Origin: Sansalvadorimonas sp965243775
GTDB lineage: Bacteria; Pseudomonadota; Gammaproteobacteria; Pseudomonadales; Endozoicomonadaceae
Assembly (NCBI GenBank): GCA_965243775.1
Contig: CBDEWF010000162.1
Coordinates: 124,001-188,000 of the forward strand
Direction of reading: 5' to 3'
Length of the DNA: 64,000 nt
Shown here: one piece after another, positions 34,022-42,810 of the stretch
Layout: each line of letters begins with the position of its first letter
Position numbering within the stretch: the first letter of the stretch is position 1
Notes under the pieces: model-generated
The model's database searches: none
What the model saw: the letters and a program-made list of their open reading frames with translations, nothing else
What the model was told of the DNA's origin: nothing
Translations under genes and position numbers: made by a program

Positions 34022-37000
34022 TTGCAGCCAGGAAATGAAAGCAATATTACAGTTCAGGAAATTACAGGCACTGTAGTCGCTGTTTCTCCTGATGGCACTG
34101 TTCGAGAGCTGTCAGCAGGAAGCGAGTTGCTGCCAGGCGATACACTACAGACTTCAGAAGGCAGTACAGCCATTCTTGTTCTTCCCAATGGTGATCTGTT
34201 TACAGTTCCGGCGGCCAGTGCTTTGACTTTGCCTCCAGCCGGAACCCCCTTTGTTCCAGACGTCTCTCTATTAAACAGTCTCCTGTCATCAGCAGGTGCA
34301 GGGGCTATTCAGCAAGACAGCAAAAAGAAAACTGAAAAAGCATTAGAAGAAATGAATGATGGCGAGGAAGGAACAAAGGATAGAATTGATGAAGAATTTG
34401 TATCTGATGATAGAGCTTCAAATTTTACTGATACAAATAGTGAAAAAGAACATCAGTTTGAAAGTGAAAAACCAGATGATTCAGGGCTCTTAATACTGGA
34501 TAAACAACAGGGCATACAACTCGTTGAACAAAAACAGAGTAATGATTCTGAGGAAAATAAAGAAGCAGAAGACACCTTTGGGCGGGAAAAGTTGCTCGAT
34601 CTTAATGACTATAACCTGAATCAAGATGAGCACTCGCTATTCAGTAAACCTGAGCAGAGGCAGAGTAGTCTTCATGACTCCACTTTTGAAAAAACATCAG
34701 AACAGTTAGTCAACAGCCCAATAAACCTGCATCAAAAAGACTTTATCAATTCCAGTCAAAGTGCATCTGTTTTCGGCACACAGATACAGCCCGTTATGGT
34801 ATTGAAGCCAGAAACTGTTGTAGGTATTGAGCCTGTAACCGTATCAGGTATTGAGCCTATAGCCGTATCAGATACAGGATCTATATTAACGGGGCAGATG
34901 CTTGACCAACAAAACGGCATGCTGGGAAATGATTATGGATCAAATATCCGACTGATATCGATGAATGGTGAATCAGTCTCTTCTACAGGGGCAACAACAA
35001 TTGAAGGTGATCTTGGTTCACTGACAATAAGACCTGATGGCTCCTACACATACAGTGCTGCGGATATAGATACACATAGTGACCTGGTCGCTTACTGGGG
35101 TTTCAACCAGTCTACATCCGATACAATCGTGCGGGACCAGTCATTGGTTGACAGGCACGCTGACCAGGGAACTTTACAGGGGCAAGCCGCAATTGTTTCT
35201 GGAGGGGTATCAGGCAATGCATTAAGTCTGGATGGTACCGGTGATCATGTATCATTTGGAGATATTCACAGTGCGACAGTGGATGATTATATTGATCCTT
35301 GGGAAAATACAGAAGTCCTAAATAATGATTTTAGTGTTTTATATTCAGCTCAGGGATGGCAAATTGAAGGATTGGGCGCATACATAAATCCAAATAATTT
35401 CTGGTACTTAAGCGTTTCGTTGGCACAGGAGGCCGTTCGTAATGTAGATACCAGTGATAGTTTAGTAGAGATGTATGAGCTCACTTTTGCTCTTGGCTGT
35501 ATCTTGCGTCCTGACTATACGGGGGAGATCGAAGTATTATGGGGAGGGGAAGTAGCTGCAACCTATACTATAGAGCCAGGAACAGGAACTATAAATACTA
35601 CGAAAACATTAACCCTCCCGGCTACAGGAGACCCTACAACAGAGCTTCGGTTTAGAACTGACGGCATTAGCTTTAATCTCGATGATATTGTTATTAATAA
35701 AGTCATTCCTGGCGATCCCTTTAATATCGAAGTTGAAGCTTCCCATGGTTACAGCGACAACATCGAATCCCATGGCGGTGATATTGAAGCCCGTACCATC
35801 AGTTTTTCCTTTAAGCCAGGTGTTGATAATGATCTGTCAGGCCGTCAGGTACTCTATACCGAAGGTGGTGGTAATGGTGGCTTTATTATCTATATCCAGA
35901 ACAACACCCTCTACGCCGGTGCCCACAATGGCGCTGACTGGAGTGGAGAGTACCTCAGCACGGATATTTCCGGCCTGGATAGTAGTCAGTGGCACAATGT
36001 TGCGCTGACACTAGATGGTACAGCAGGCACCCTGGAAGCTTTTCTTGATGGAAACAGTTTTGGTGTATCAAACAGTGCCCAGGCCCTGAATGATGTTGTT
36101 GGTGGTGTTGGGCTTGGCTCTGCGGGACCTGTCAATAAATACCATGATGGCGTACAGCAGGGGGCTTTCACATTTGATGGCCAGATAGATGAAGTCCGGG
36201 TTTATGAACGGGTATTAACAGGCCAGGAGATTAATGCTCTTATTGGTGGAGCAGAGTCACAAACCGACCACTTTACCTACACCATCCAGGATGAAAACGG
36301 CGATGTATCAACCTCCACACTGGATATCACAGTTAATGCTCCTGGCAACATCGCCCCGATTTTAGCTGATGACACTCTGACCGTTACTGAGGGGCAACTT
36401 ATAGCGGCAAACAGTGTAGCCAGCCAAGGGCTTCTGGCCAATGACAGCGATGCTGATGGTGACGCTTTGACTCTGGTTGAAGTGGCGGGAGTAGCTATTC
36501 CGACATCCGGGATAACCAATATCATTGGACAACACGGTACCCTGATTATCGCTCCAGATGGAACCTACGCCTATACCCCCCTAAGTTCCGTCACTTCAGG
36601 GACTGAAGTATTTTCCTATACCGTCACCGATGGTACGACGACCTCAATAGCGCATCTGGCCGTTTCCATTATTCCAGACCTCTTTGCCAATGCTGACAGT
36701 GTCACAATCAATGAGTCTTCACTTTCTGCTGAGGCAATATATGTGCTCGAAGAGAGCGGCAGTACAGAGTATTTAAGTGTTGTGAATACTGAAACGGGAG
36801 TCACCCATCGCCTGGGCCCAATAACCGGTGCCACAAACCTGCAGGCGATAGCCCAGTCACCCACAGGCACACTCTATGGTGCTGACAACACCAATATTTA
36901 CTCTGTTGATCCTGCTACACAGACGACAACAGTCATAGGAGCACACGGACTTACGGGGTCAACCAATATTACCGGGTTAACGGTGGCTCCAGACGGAACC

Positions 37001-38563
37001 ATTTATGCGAATACTGAGGTTGGGGAAATATACACTGTCAATGGTAGTACGGGGGGAGTAACCAGCCTGGGTAACGTATCCTCCGCTGGCTTTACTCATA
37101 TTTATGGAGATATTGTCTGGCATGATGGCGCACTCTATGTGCAGGCCTATGACTCCAACTCTCCCGATACCTTCCATTTCGTACGCATTAATCCAGAGAT
37201 GGGAAATACGACTTTTAAGGCTCTGCCCAATGCTTATGACAGCACGCACCTTAATGCCCTGGCTTCGGTTGAGGGAGAACTGGTAGGTATCGCGTGGAGC
37301 CGTGACACGCCAATGCTGGCAACGATTGATACGGATACCGGGCTGGTTGGTGAATGGAACAGCTCAACAGGTATTAGCTGGGTCGAAAATGCAACAGCTA
37401 TCGAACAAGGTGTACAGGGTAACGTACTGGCCAACGATACTGACGGACAAACCGTGACGACTGTTGAGCTGCAAGATGGCACTTCCCAGGCAGTCACGAA
37501 TGAAGGCGTCACTCTCCAGGGGCTCTACGGCACCCTGACAATCAGGGGTGACGGTACATACATATACAATATTGATAACAGCCTTGATTCCACCAACAGT
37601 CTTAATGCCGGTGAAACGGGGAATGAACGATTTATTTACACAGCAATGGACTCTGGCGGGGCAATCAGCCAGAGTATTTTGACCGTGTATGTTAATGGAG
37701 CCAATGATATTCAAGTGGCAGATGAGGCTCTGATTACCGACTACACTATGGTGGACAGTGTTGATACATCCAGCAATGCTATTCCAATCGACTTTGTAGC
37801 TACTACCCAGAATCCGACCGACAAGATCACTGAAATTCGTATTACTAAACCACAGGGTACAACTTTCAATATTCCCTCTGAGTGGTTTGATGTCGGCACG
37901 GTGACCGGAGATGATATTACCAGTACAGAGCTGGTATGGACAGCAATCCCTGGGGCAAATGCAGGTCTGGATAGTATCGATGCACTTGCTGATGGACTGA
38001 GTCTGTCCTCCTGGTCAGGATTGTTCATGAATATATCGGTGACTGTCAGTGAATATGATATAGGCGGCACACTGACGGACAGCTGGTCGTCAACATCAGC
38101 CATTTCCATCAGCCTGGTCGGGATCGACAATACTTATACCGGTGGTGCTGGTTCAAATACTTTGACTGGCGAATCGAATGAAAATAATGAACTGATAGGT
38201 GGGGCTGGTAACGATACCCTGACCGGCGGAGATCTGCAGGACTTCTTTGTCTGGGAGGCTGGGCATGAAGGGACAGAATCGGCCCCTGCTACTGATACCA
38301 TTACGAACTTTAACGCCACGACCTTCGGTGACGTACTGGACCTTCGGGAGCTGTTGCCAGAGAATGCTTCCACTCATCTGGATGAGTTCCTCAGCTTCAG
38401 TTTTAACGGGGGAGATACAACGATAGGGGTCAGCACAACAGAAGGTGGTCCAGTGGTACAGAAGATAGTGCTGGATGGGGTAGACCTTTCAGCCAATTAT
38501 GGCACTACGGATGTGACCCAGATAACGAACCAGTTGACCGATAATGGTAACTTGCTCTCCTGA
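34022..38563 (+). CDS. Retention-module RTX-type adhesin secreted by type I system (LapA-like)
   Basis: This acidic protein of 1513 aa uses a TTG start. The N-terminus (about 5-100; EITGTVVAVSPDGTVRELSA, LLPGDTLQTSEGS, LVLPNGDLFTVPA) is a LapA-type retention module that would hold the protein in the outer-membrane pore. A Ser/Glu/Gln-rich linker follows, with a 24-bp tandem repeat near 34823-34870 (GIEPV/GIEPI). Next are a LamG/concanavalin-like domain (about 350-745; DEVRVYERVLTGQEINALIG), cadherin/VCBS-like beta domains with LANDSDADGDALTLVEV, and two RTX-like repeats (GGAGNDTLTGGDLQDFF) before the C-terminal secretion signal. It is expected on the cell surface, mediating attachment. It is small for its class, having few repeats. 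Confidence 0.9.
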   Translation: MQPGNESNITVQEITGTVVAVSPDGTVRELSAGSELLPGDTLQTSEGSTAILVLPNGDLFTVPAASALTLPPAGTPFVPDVSLLNSLLSSAGAGAIQQDSKKKTEKALEEMNDGEEGTKDRIDEEFVSDDRASNFTDTNSEKEHQFESEKPDDSGLLILDKQQGIQLVEQKQSNDSEENKEAEDTFGREKLLDLNDYNLNQDEHSLFSKPEQRQSSLHDSTFEKTSEQLVNSPINLHQKDFINSSQSASVFGTQIQPVMVLKPETVVGIEPVTVSGIEPIAVSDTGSILTGQMLDQQNGMLGNDYGSNIRLISMNGESVSSTGATTIEGDLGSLTIRPDGSYTYSAADIDTHSDLVAYWGFNQSTSDTIVRDQSLVDRHADQGTLQGQAAIVSGGVSGNALSLDGTGDHVSFGDIHSATVDDYIDPWENTEVLNNDFSVLYSAQGWQIEGLGAYINPNNFWYLSVSLAQEAVRNVDTSDSLVEMYELTFALGCILRPDYTGEIEVLWGGEVAATYTIEPGTGTINTTKTLTLPATGDPTTELRFRTDGISFNLDDIVINKVIPGDPFNIEVEASHGYSDNIESHGGDIEARTISFSFKPGVDNDLSGRQVLYTEGGGNGGFIIYIQNNTLYAGAHNGADWSGEYLSTDISGLDSSQWHNVALTLDGTAGTLEAFLDGNSFGVSNSAQALNDVVGGVGLGSAGPVNKYHDGVQQGAFTFDGQIDEVRVYERVLTGQEINALIGGAESQTDHFTYTIQDENGDVSTSTLDITVNAPGNIAPILADDTLTVTEGQLIAANSVASQGLLANDSDADGDALTLVEVAGVAIPTSGITNIIGQHGTLIIAPDGTYAYTPLSSVTSGTEVFSYTVTDGTTTSIAHLAVSIIPDLFANADSVTINESSLSAEAIYVLEESGSTEYLSVVNTETGVTHRLGPITGATNLQAIAQSPTGTLYGADNTNIYSVDPATQTTTVIGAHGLTGSTNITGLTVAPDGTIYANTEVGEIYTVNGSTGGVTSLGNVSSAGFTHIYGDIVWHDGALYVQAYDSNSPDTFHFVRINPEMGNTTFKALPNAYDSTHLNALASVEGELVGIAWSRDTPMLATIDTDTGLVGEWNSSTGISWVENATAIEQGVQGNVLANDTDGQTVTTVELQDGTSQAVTNEGVTLQGLYGTLTIRGDGTYIYNIDNSLDSTNSLNAGETGNERFIYTAMDSGGAISQSILTVYVNGANDIQVADEALITDYTMVDSVDTSSNAIPIDFVATTQNPTDKITEIRITKPQGTTFNIPSEWFDVGTVTGDDITSTELVWTAIPGANAGLDSIDALADGLSLSSWSGLFMNISVTVSEYDIGGTLTDSWSSTSAISISLVGIDNTYTGGAGSNTLTGESNENNELIGGAGNDTLTGGDLQDFFVWEAGHEGTESAPATDTITNFNATTFGDVLDLRELLPENASTHLDEFLSFSFNGGDTTIGVSTTEGGPVVQKIVLDGVDLSANYGTTDVTQITNQLTDNGNLLS

Positions 38564-38575
38564 ACCTGCATATAA

Positions 38576-38603
38576 TTACCCCTCCAAAAATTCATAGGGG
38601 TAA
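38576..38603 (+). terminator. Inverted repeat after the adhesin gene
   Basis: TTACCCCT (38576-38583) and AGGGGTAA (38596-38603) are perfect inverse complements with a 12-nt loop, 12 bp after the adhesin stop. There is no T-tract, so it may be a partial terminator or an RNA-stability hairpin between adhesin and tolC-type genes. Confidence 0.45.
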
Positions 38604-38736
38604 CAAGATAATGACTCTAAACTGATTAGCAGAAGCCGCCGATAACAGCCTCGTATGGGGATGGGATTCAGTATTTGATCCCGCTCTGGCAGGAATATCA
38701 GTCACAGTGTGGCTTTTCAATCAAGAGGGTCCATGG

Positions 38737-40095
38737 ATGGGACGCTGCTTTACCCTTGCAAGAGGGCTCTTAGGGAGCTATCTGCTGCTTTTGGTCAGCA
38801 CCTCCGTGGCTGATACCCTGCAGGAAACAGTTACATATACCATTGAAACCAATCCAGAAATTCTAATCAGCATGAACCGTTTCCGGATCAGTGAGGAAAC
38901 AGTGGATGTTGAGAGGGCAAACTTTTTACCCAAACTCGGGATTACTGGTCGTCTTGGCTGGCAGCGCAAGCATAATCGCCTGGAAGCAAGATATGACAAA
39001 AGCTCAGACCGGGTCAGCGATGCCACTATCCTGATGCAGCAGATGCTGTTTGATGGGTTCCGAACCGAGAATCGTCTGGAAGGTGCCCAGATGAATGCCC
39101 AGTCCCGCAACCTGATGATGTACTCCAGAGCTGGAGATGTGGCTCTCAACGTGACTGAGGTCTATCTGAAGGTTATCCGCTCAGAACAGCTGGTTGAGCT
39201 GGCCAGGGAGAATCTGGCTGTGCACGATGAGATCTATGATCAGATTCACCAGCGGACAAGCAGTGGACTGGCTCGTACCTCTGATCTGGAACAGGTTCGC
39301 AGTCGGAGAGCCCGTGCCAGCGCAAATCTGGTAACAGCAATCAATGATCTCTCCAACGCCCGCAGTGAGTTTTTCAATATCGTCAGTCAGAAACCCAAAG
39401 CACTGGTGATGCCTGTGGTGGAAAAGACTCTGCTGCCGGTAACGCTGGATGAAGCCATGGCTTTGGTCAGCAATAATAATCCCTCTATTCTGGCTTCCAG
39501 TTACGATATCAAGGCCTATGAAGCTCAGGCCCAGTCTTTAAGAAGCAGCTTCCTGCCTCAACTGGATCTGGAGGTTGGCAAGTCCTGGAGTGATATCCGC
39601 TCTGATATACCAACCACGGATGGCCGAATCGATCAGTTATCCGCCATGCTGAATTTCTCCTATAACCTCTACAATGGCGGGGCTGATCAGGCCCGCAGAC
39701 GGGAGGCTGCCTGGAGAGTGGAAGAGGCCAGGGCGAACAGAGAGCTGAATTACCGCAGTGCTACCAAAGATCTCAGGCTGTCATGGGATGCCTTTATCTA
39801 TCTCGATGGGCAAATAAGTTACCTGCGCGAACATATCGAGGCGAGTAGAGAAGTTGCCAAGGTTTACCAGCAGCAGTATCAGCTGGGGAAAAGGTCACTA
39901 CTGGATCTTCTGGATACTGAAAATGAGCTGTTCCAGTCCCAGAGAGATTTTATCCAGGTTGTTCATGCAGAGATCTTTTCCCGATACCGGATTCTTCACA
40001 GCACCGGTCAGCTGCTCAACAGTATGAATGTGGATGTCTCCAAGATTCTGCGAGCTGAGAAGAACTTCAGAGCAAGCCTTCTTGGGGGTCGATAA
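38737..40095 (+). CDS. lapE: TolC-family outer-membrane protein of the type I secretion system (LapE-like)
   Basis: From the ATG at 38737 this is a 452-aa protein. A signal peptide (MGRCFTLARGLLGSYLLLLV) precedes two outer-membrane efflux repeats of alternating long helices. Recognisable blocks are DATILMQQMLFDGFRTENRL in the first half and LSAMLNFSYNLYNGGADQAR in the second. It supplies the channel for the ABC/HlyD/adhesin set. A GTG at 38707 would extend the frame by 10 codons, but the signal peptide and the AGAGGG site favour 38737. Its 3' end overlaps the convergent gene at 40067 by 29 bp. Confidence 0.92.
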   Translation: MGRCFTLARGLLGSYLLLLVSTSVADTLQETVTYTIETNPEILISMNRFRISEETVDVERANFLPKLGITGRLGWQRKHNRLEARYDKSSDRVSDATILMQQMLFDGFRTENRLEGAQMNAQSRNLMMYSRAGDVALNVTEVYLKVIRSEQLVELARENLAVHDEIYDQIHQRTSSGLARTSDLEQVRSRRARASANLVTAINDLSNARSEFFNIVSQKPKALVMPVVEKTLLPVTLDEAMALVSNNNPSILASSYDIKAYEAQAQSLRSSFLPQLDLEVGKSWSDIRSDIPTTDGRIDQLSAMLNFSYNLYNGGADQARRREAAWRVEEARANRELNYRSATKDLRLSWDAFIYLDGQISYLREHIEASREVAKVYQQQYQLGKRSLLDLLDTENELFQSQRDFIQVVHAEIFSRYRILHSTGQLLNSMNVDVSKILRAEKNFRASLLGGR

Positions 40096-40405
40096 AGTGG
40101 TTGGTATCTTCGTCCCCCCTTATCTGCTGGCGGTACCAGCGTCTCTTTAGTAGCTTCTGTTGGGCAGGGTCCGGTAGCTCGGTGAACTGAATCAGGTTCT
40201 TTTCGATCATAAGCTCAATAAGATCATCCAGTACTCGAATAAACTGACTGTCTGCCTCTTCCAAAGCCTGGGCTTCCGGGGTTTGTTTTCGCAGGAACTG
40301 ACGGACTTCATCAGACTGCTTGTCGATGGGTTCCCATTCCTGAGTCAGCTGTAGTTTTCCAACAGCTATCAAGGTTCCGGCTTCGTCCCTGAGGCCATAA
40401 AGCAT
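40067..40405 (-). CDS. Conserved small gammaproteobacterial protein (misnamed 'tryptophan synthase subunit beta-like')
   Basis: This 112-aa soluble protein opens MLYGLRDEAGTLIAVGKLQL and contains FIRVLDDLIELMIEKNLIQF followed by TELPDPAQQKLLKRRWYRQQ. That combination is typical of a conserved gammaproteobacterial family usually labelled tryptophan-synthase-beta-like without evidence of such activity. The function is unknown. It is convergent with the tolC-type gene and overlaps it by 29 bp, so the C-terminal DPQEGLL is encoded on the reverse of that gene. It may be cotranscribed with the lipoprotein gene 35 bp upstream. Confidence 0.8.
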   Translation of the reverse strand: MLYGLRDEAGTLIAVGKLQLTQEWEPIDKQSDEVRQFLRKQTPEAQALEEADSQFIRVLDDLIELMIEKNLIQFTELPDPAQQKLLKRRWYRQQIRGDEDTNHFIDPQEGLL

Positions 40406-40440
40406 GATAAGTTTCCTGATCTGATGGCTATCTATTCAGA

Positions 40441-41091
40441 TTAGACATCTGGTAGCCAGTCAAACCAGTTTCTCCATCCTGAAGCTGAGGGATTCTCTGT
40501 TAAGGGAAGGCCGGATAGCAGGGTTCTGGTGAGGTTGCGGGTCACATCCAGAGGTTTTTCGCCGGGGCGTCCTTCTCCCTGACCTGTCGTAGTCCATAAA
40601 ACCTCTCCGGTATCCACATCCGTCAGTTTCAAGGTTAAACCAACGGAGAAACGACCATCAGGTTCCTGATGCCACTGATCGATAGAGCCATTCAGTCCCA
40701 GTTTAATGGCGTGCTGTCTGGCCCACTGGCTGGCATTTTTAAGCCTGTGGGCATTGTTAACCAGAGTTGACTGGCCGCTGGTTTCCGTACTGGGCGGCAG
40801 TTCAACATTCTGAACGCCGTTTGCAGCCAGCAGAACAGTCAACATCCGTTCGACCTGAATGCTGTTATCTGTTGAATCCAGAGGAATTACAGGCAGAATT
40901 GCCCACCCTTCCTGACTGGGAAAGCCATTTCTATATGGAGTTAAGCTGCATCCGGCAGCGACAGCAAAAGCGATAACCAGCAAACAGCTCCGAGCGGGAA
41001 GAGTCTTTTTTGCCAGTTCGAGCAGATGGAAAATGCACTTCCGTGATAAACAGCCCTGGGTGGGATGTGTCTTTTTTGCCAGTTTGTTCAT
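40441..41091 (-). CDS. Putative lipoprotein with duplicated N-terminal segment
   Basis: This 216-aa protein has a lipobox at AVAAGC (Cys near residue 48), preceded by a hydrophobic stretch. The mature part shows an alpha/beta pattern: WAILPVIPLD, VERMLTVLLAANGVQNVELP, IKLGLNGSIDQW and LKLTDVDTGEVLWTTTGQG. This is reminiscent of CsgG/LpoB/GNA1162-type envelope lipoproteins, but I cannot assign one. The first 47 residues are long for a signal peptide because ELAKKTLPARSC repeats KLAKKTHPTQGC; a short local duplication produced two candidate N-termini. It lies upstream of the conserved gene at 40067 and 6 bp after nudF, so it probably belongs to the nadD-nudF transcript. Confidence 0.7.
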   Translation of the reverse strand: MNKLAKKTHPTQGCLSRKCIFHLLELAKKTLPARSCLLVIAFAVAAGCSLTPYRNGFPSQEGWAILPVIPLDSTDNSIQVERMLTVLLAANGVQNVELPPSTETSGQSTLVNNAHRLKNASQWARQHAIKLGLNGSIDQWHQEPDGRFSVGLTLKLTDVDTGEVLWTTTGQGEGRPGEKPLDVTRNLTRTLLSGLPLTENPSASGWRNWFDWLPDV

Positions 41092-41097
41092 ATGACT

Positions 41098-41715
41098 TCA
41101 GCCCTTGTTTTTTATTTTCCGCTCATGGCTGCTTCTATATGTTCTCAGCCATTGCAGGGCAATAATTGTTGTTGCGTTATTAATTTTTCCAGAGTCCAGC
41201 ATTATCAGCGCATCATCACAGGAGAGCACATGGACTTTGATATCTTCGTTCTCATGATCCAGACCATGGATTCCGCCAGCTCCCCGGCTGTCCGTGAGAC
41301 CACAGTAAAGGTGGATAACTTCATTACAGGCCCCTGGAGACGGGTAGTAACTGCTGACGGGTATTAATTGGGTGATTTTACAGTCTGCTTCTTCTTCAGC
41401 TTCCCGGATAGCAACTTCTTCCGGGTTTTCTCCTGGTTCTGCAATGCCGGCAACGACTTCCAGCATCCAGGGATAATCGTTGGCAACCATGGGACCGACG
41501 CGAAATTGCTCAACTAGGACAACCTTATCTTCCAGGTCGTCATAAAGCAGTACTGCAGCGGCCGGTGTTCTCAAAAACACTTCACGGCTAAACAGAGAAC
41601 TGAGTCCTCCCTGAAATAGAGTATGGCGAAGGTGATATCGCACAGCAGTGAAGAATCCTTTATAAAGAGGCTCTTCTTTCTCGACTTCATAGGTAAAAGA
41701 GTTGTCATCGCTCAT
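41098..41715 (-). CDS. nudF: ADP-ribose pyrophosphatase, Nudix family
   Basis: This 205-aa protein carries the Nudix box GIAEPGENPEEVAIREAEEE, preceded by VVLVEQFRVGPM, typical of NudF. It hydrolyses ADP-ribose to AMP and ribose-5-phosphate. The last part of the Nudix box reads REAEEEADC, where the usual Gly is Asp, and the catalytic Glu residues are kept. The ATG overlaps the stop of the nadD-like gene (4 bp), so an NAD-related pairing is plausible. The C-terminal tail is Lys-rich (HERKIKNKG). Confidence 0.92.
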   Translation of the reverse strand: MSDDNSFTYEVEKEEPLYKGFFTAVRYHLRHTLFQGGLSSLFSREVFLRTPAAAVLLYDDLEDKVVLVEQFRVGPMVANDYPWMLEVVAGIAEPGENPEEVAIREAEEEADCKITQLIPVSSYYPSPGACNEVIHLYCGLTDSRGAGGIHGLDHENEDIKVHVLSCDDALIMLDSGKINNATTIIALQWLRTYRSSHERKIKNKG

Positions 41716-42275
41716 GGCTTTGCCTGGTATAAGTTTTTTTCAACTATAAGCGCCTGTACAGATGGGGTCACCAACTTTGCCAGCTCATCCTGAAAAGATT
41801 GATTCTGGTTATTGATAATCAGCTCCCTGAGCAGGGAGCTCCGGATCGGAAGTTTCTCCCTGACGGTAACAATTGGCCAGCCCTGCTCTATTTCCTGGAA
41901 ACGGTAAAAACGCTGCCAGGTTTCTTTTTTGGCATTATCCGGTCCTCGGATAAAGCAGATCTCGTGGTCTGGGTATTTCTGATTCAATGCTTTGAGAAGA
42001 TCGTATGTATACACCGGTTTATGGGGGGCCTGGAGCAACAAGTCAGCTTCCAAAAGGCAGATCTCTACTGTGCAGGGGAGTTTAGATATATCCCTGCAGA
42101 AAGCTTCCAGCAACTCTGTACGTACTTCCAGCGGCAGTGATTTCTTGGAAAAAGCGTGGGCTGCACTGGGAACCAGAAGAATGGTATCAAACTCATGGGC
42201 GACCTGATGCAGAACGTCAAGGTGTCCTCGAGTCGGTGGATCAAATGCTGAGCCAAAAACGCCTGTGCGATGCAT
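41712..42275 (-). CDS. Nicotinate-nucleotide adenylyltransferase-like protein (NadD-like)
   Basis: This 187-aa Rossmann-fold nucleotidyltransferase has the N-terminal motif GVFGSAFDPPTRGHLD, where the usual HxGH appears as TRGH. The C-terminal PIRSSLLRELI corresponds to the ISSTxIR motif. EICFIRGPDNAKKETWQRFY matches the NadD middle block. NadD adenylates nicotinate mononucleotide in NAD synthesis. Because it differs from the main NadD in the HxGH motif and sits with nudF, it may be a paralogue. It starts the probable nadD-like/nudF/lipoprotein transcript. Confidence 0.78.
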   Translation of the reverse strand: MHRTGVFGSAFDPPTRGHLDVLHQVAHEFDTILLVPSAAHAFSKKSLPLEVRTELLEAFCRDISKLPCTVEICLLEADLLLQAPHKPVYTYDLLKALNQKYPDHEICFIRGPDNAKKETWQRFYRFQEIEQGWPIVTVREKLPIRSSLLRELIINNQNQSFQDELAKLVTPSVQALIVEKNLYQAKP

Positions 42276-42780
42276 GGAAATAGGTACTGTTAATCTAATT
42301 GGTCAGCTATTTTAGCGGAAATTACTTCAATAGTTTATTTAACTGTTTTCAGAAGTGTTATTGCTCAACTTTTGTTTAAGTAGTCTTGGCAGTTTGTAGC
42401 GTGCATGTACGGATTTCGTGAATTTTAATTAAGACTATTATTGCCCACGCTTTTTCATTACTCCCTGACTTCTGGTTGTAATAGTGAGCCTGACACCACC
42501 TCCCTCCTCCCCCCTCTGCTTTGGTGTCAGGCTTTTTTTAATTTTTCCTGCTGCTTTCCTTATTTCCCGTTATTAACGATACTTGCGGTATTTATTTTGA
42601 AAGCAATTTGTCTTATTTCCGTGAAAGATTGATCGTAAAAGCAATTGTGAGTTAAAGCGGTTTTAAATCAGGCAATTAAGTAAAACCGTCATAAGCAGAC
42701 TATGGTATCCATAGAGAAATGCCCGCTCCTGAAAATAAAAATATGGAGGGTTTTTATAGGGTATTTATATAGTAAAAAAA
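42276..42780. other. Intergenic region with an orphan terminator and possible small RNA
   Basis: These 505 bases hold no credible protein gene. It is AT-rich and contains a strong plus-strand terminator at 42487-42539 with no plus-strand gene before it, since both neighbours are on the minus strand. A small RNA of up to about 170 nt starting around 42370-42400 would explain it. The right end (42781) is the trmB terminator. The promoter of the nadD-like gene must lie near 42276-42350. Confidence 0.5.
42487..42539 (+). terminator. Strong orphan Rho-independent terminator
   Basis: AGCCTGACACCA (42487-42498) pairs perfectly with TGGTGTCAGGCT (42522-42533), followed by a run of seven T. The loop is a C/T-rich stretch of 23 nt. 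It has no A-tract on the left side, so it works only for plus-strand transcription. Confidence 0.9.
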
Positions 42781-42797
42781 CCCGGCTATTCACCGGG
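42781..42797 (-). terminator. Rho-independent terminator after trmB
   Basis: On the minus strand CCCGG-TGAATAG-CCGGG is followed by TTTTTTT. It lies 14 bp after the trmB stop. Confidence 0.88.
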
Positions 42798-42810
42798 CAT
42801 TTGAAGAACT

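Noticed and set aside
42441..42632. 63-codon plus-strand frame across the orphan terminator
   Set aside because: It runs straight through the hairpin and T-tract with a Phe/Leu/Pro-rich translation, so the terminator is the meaningful feature.
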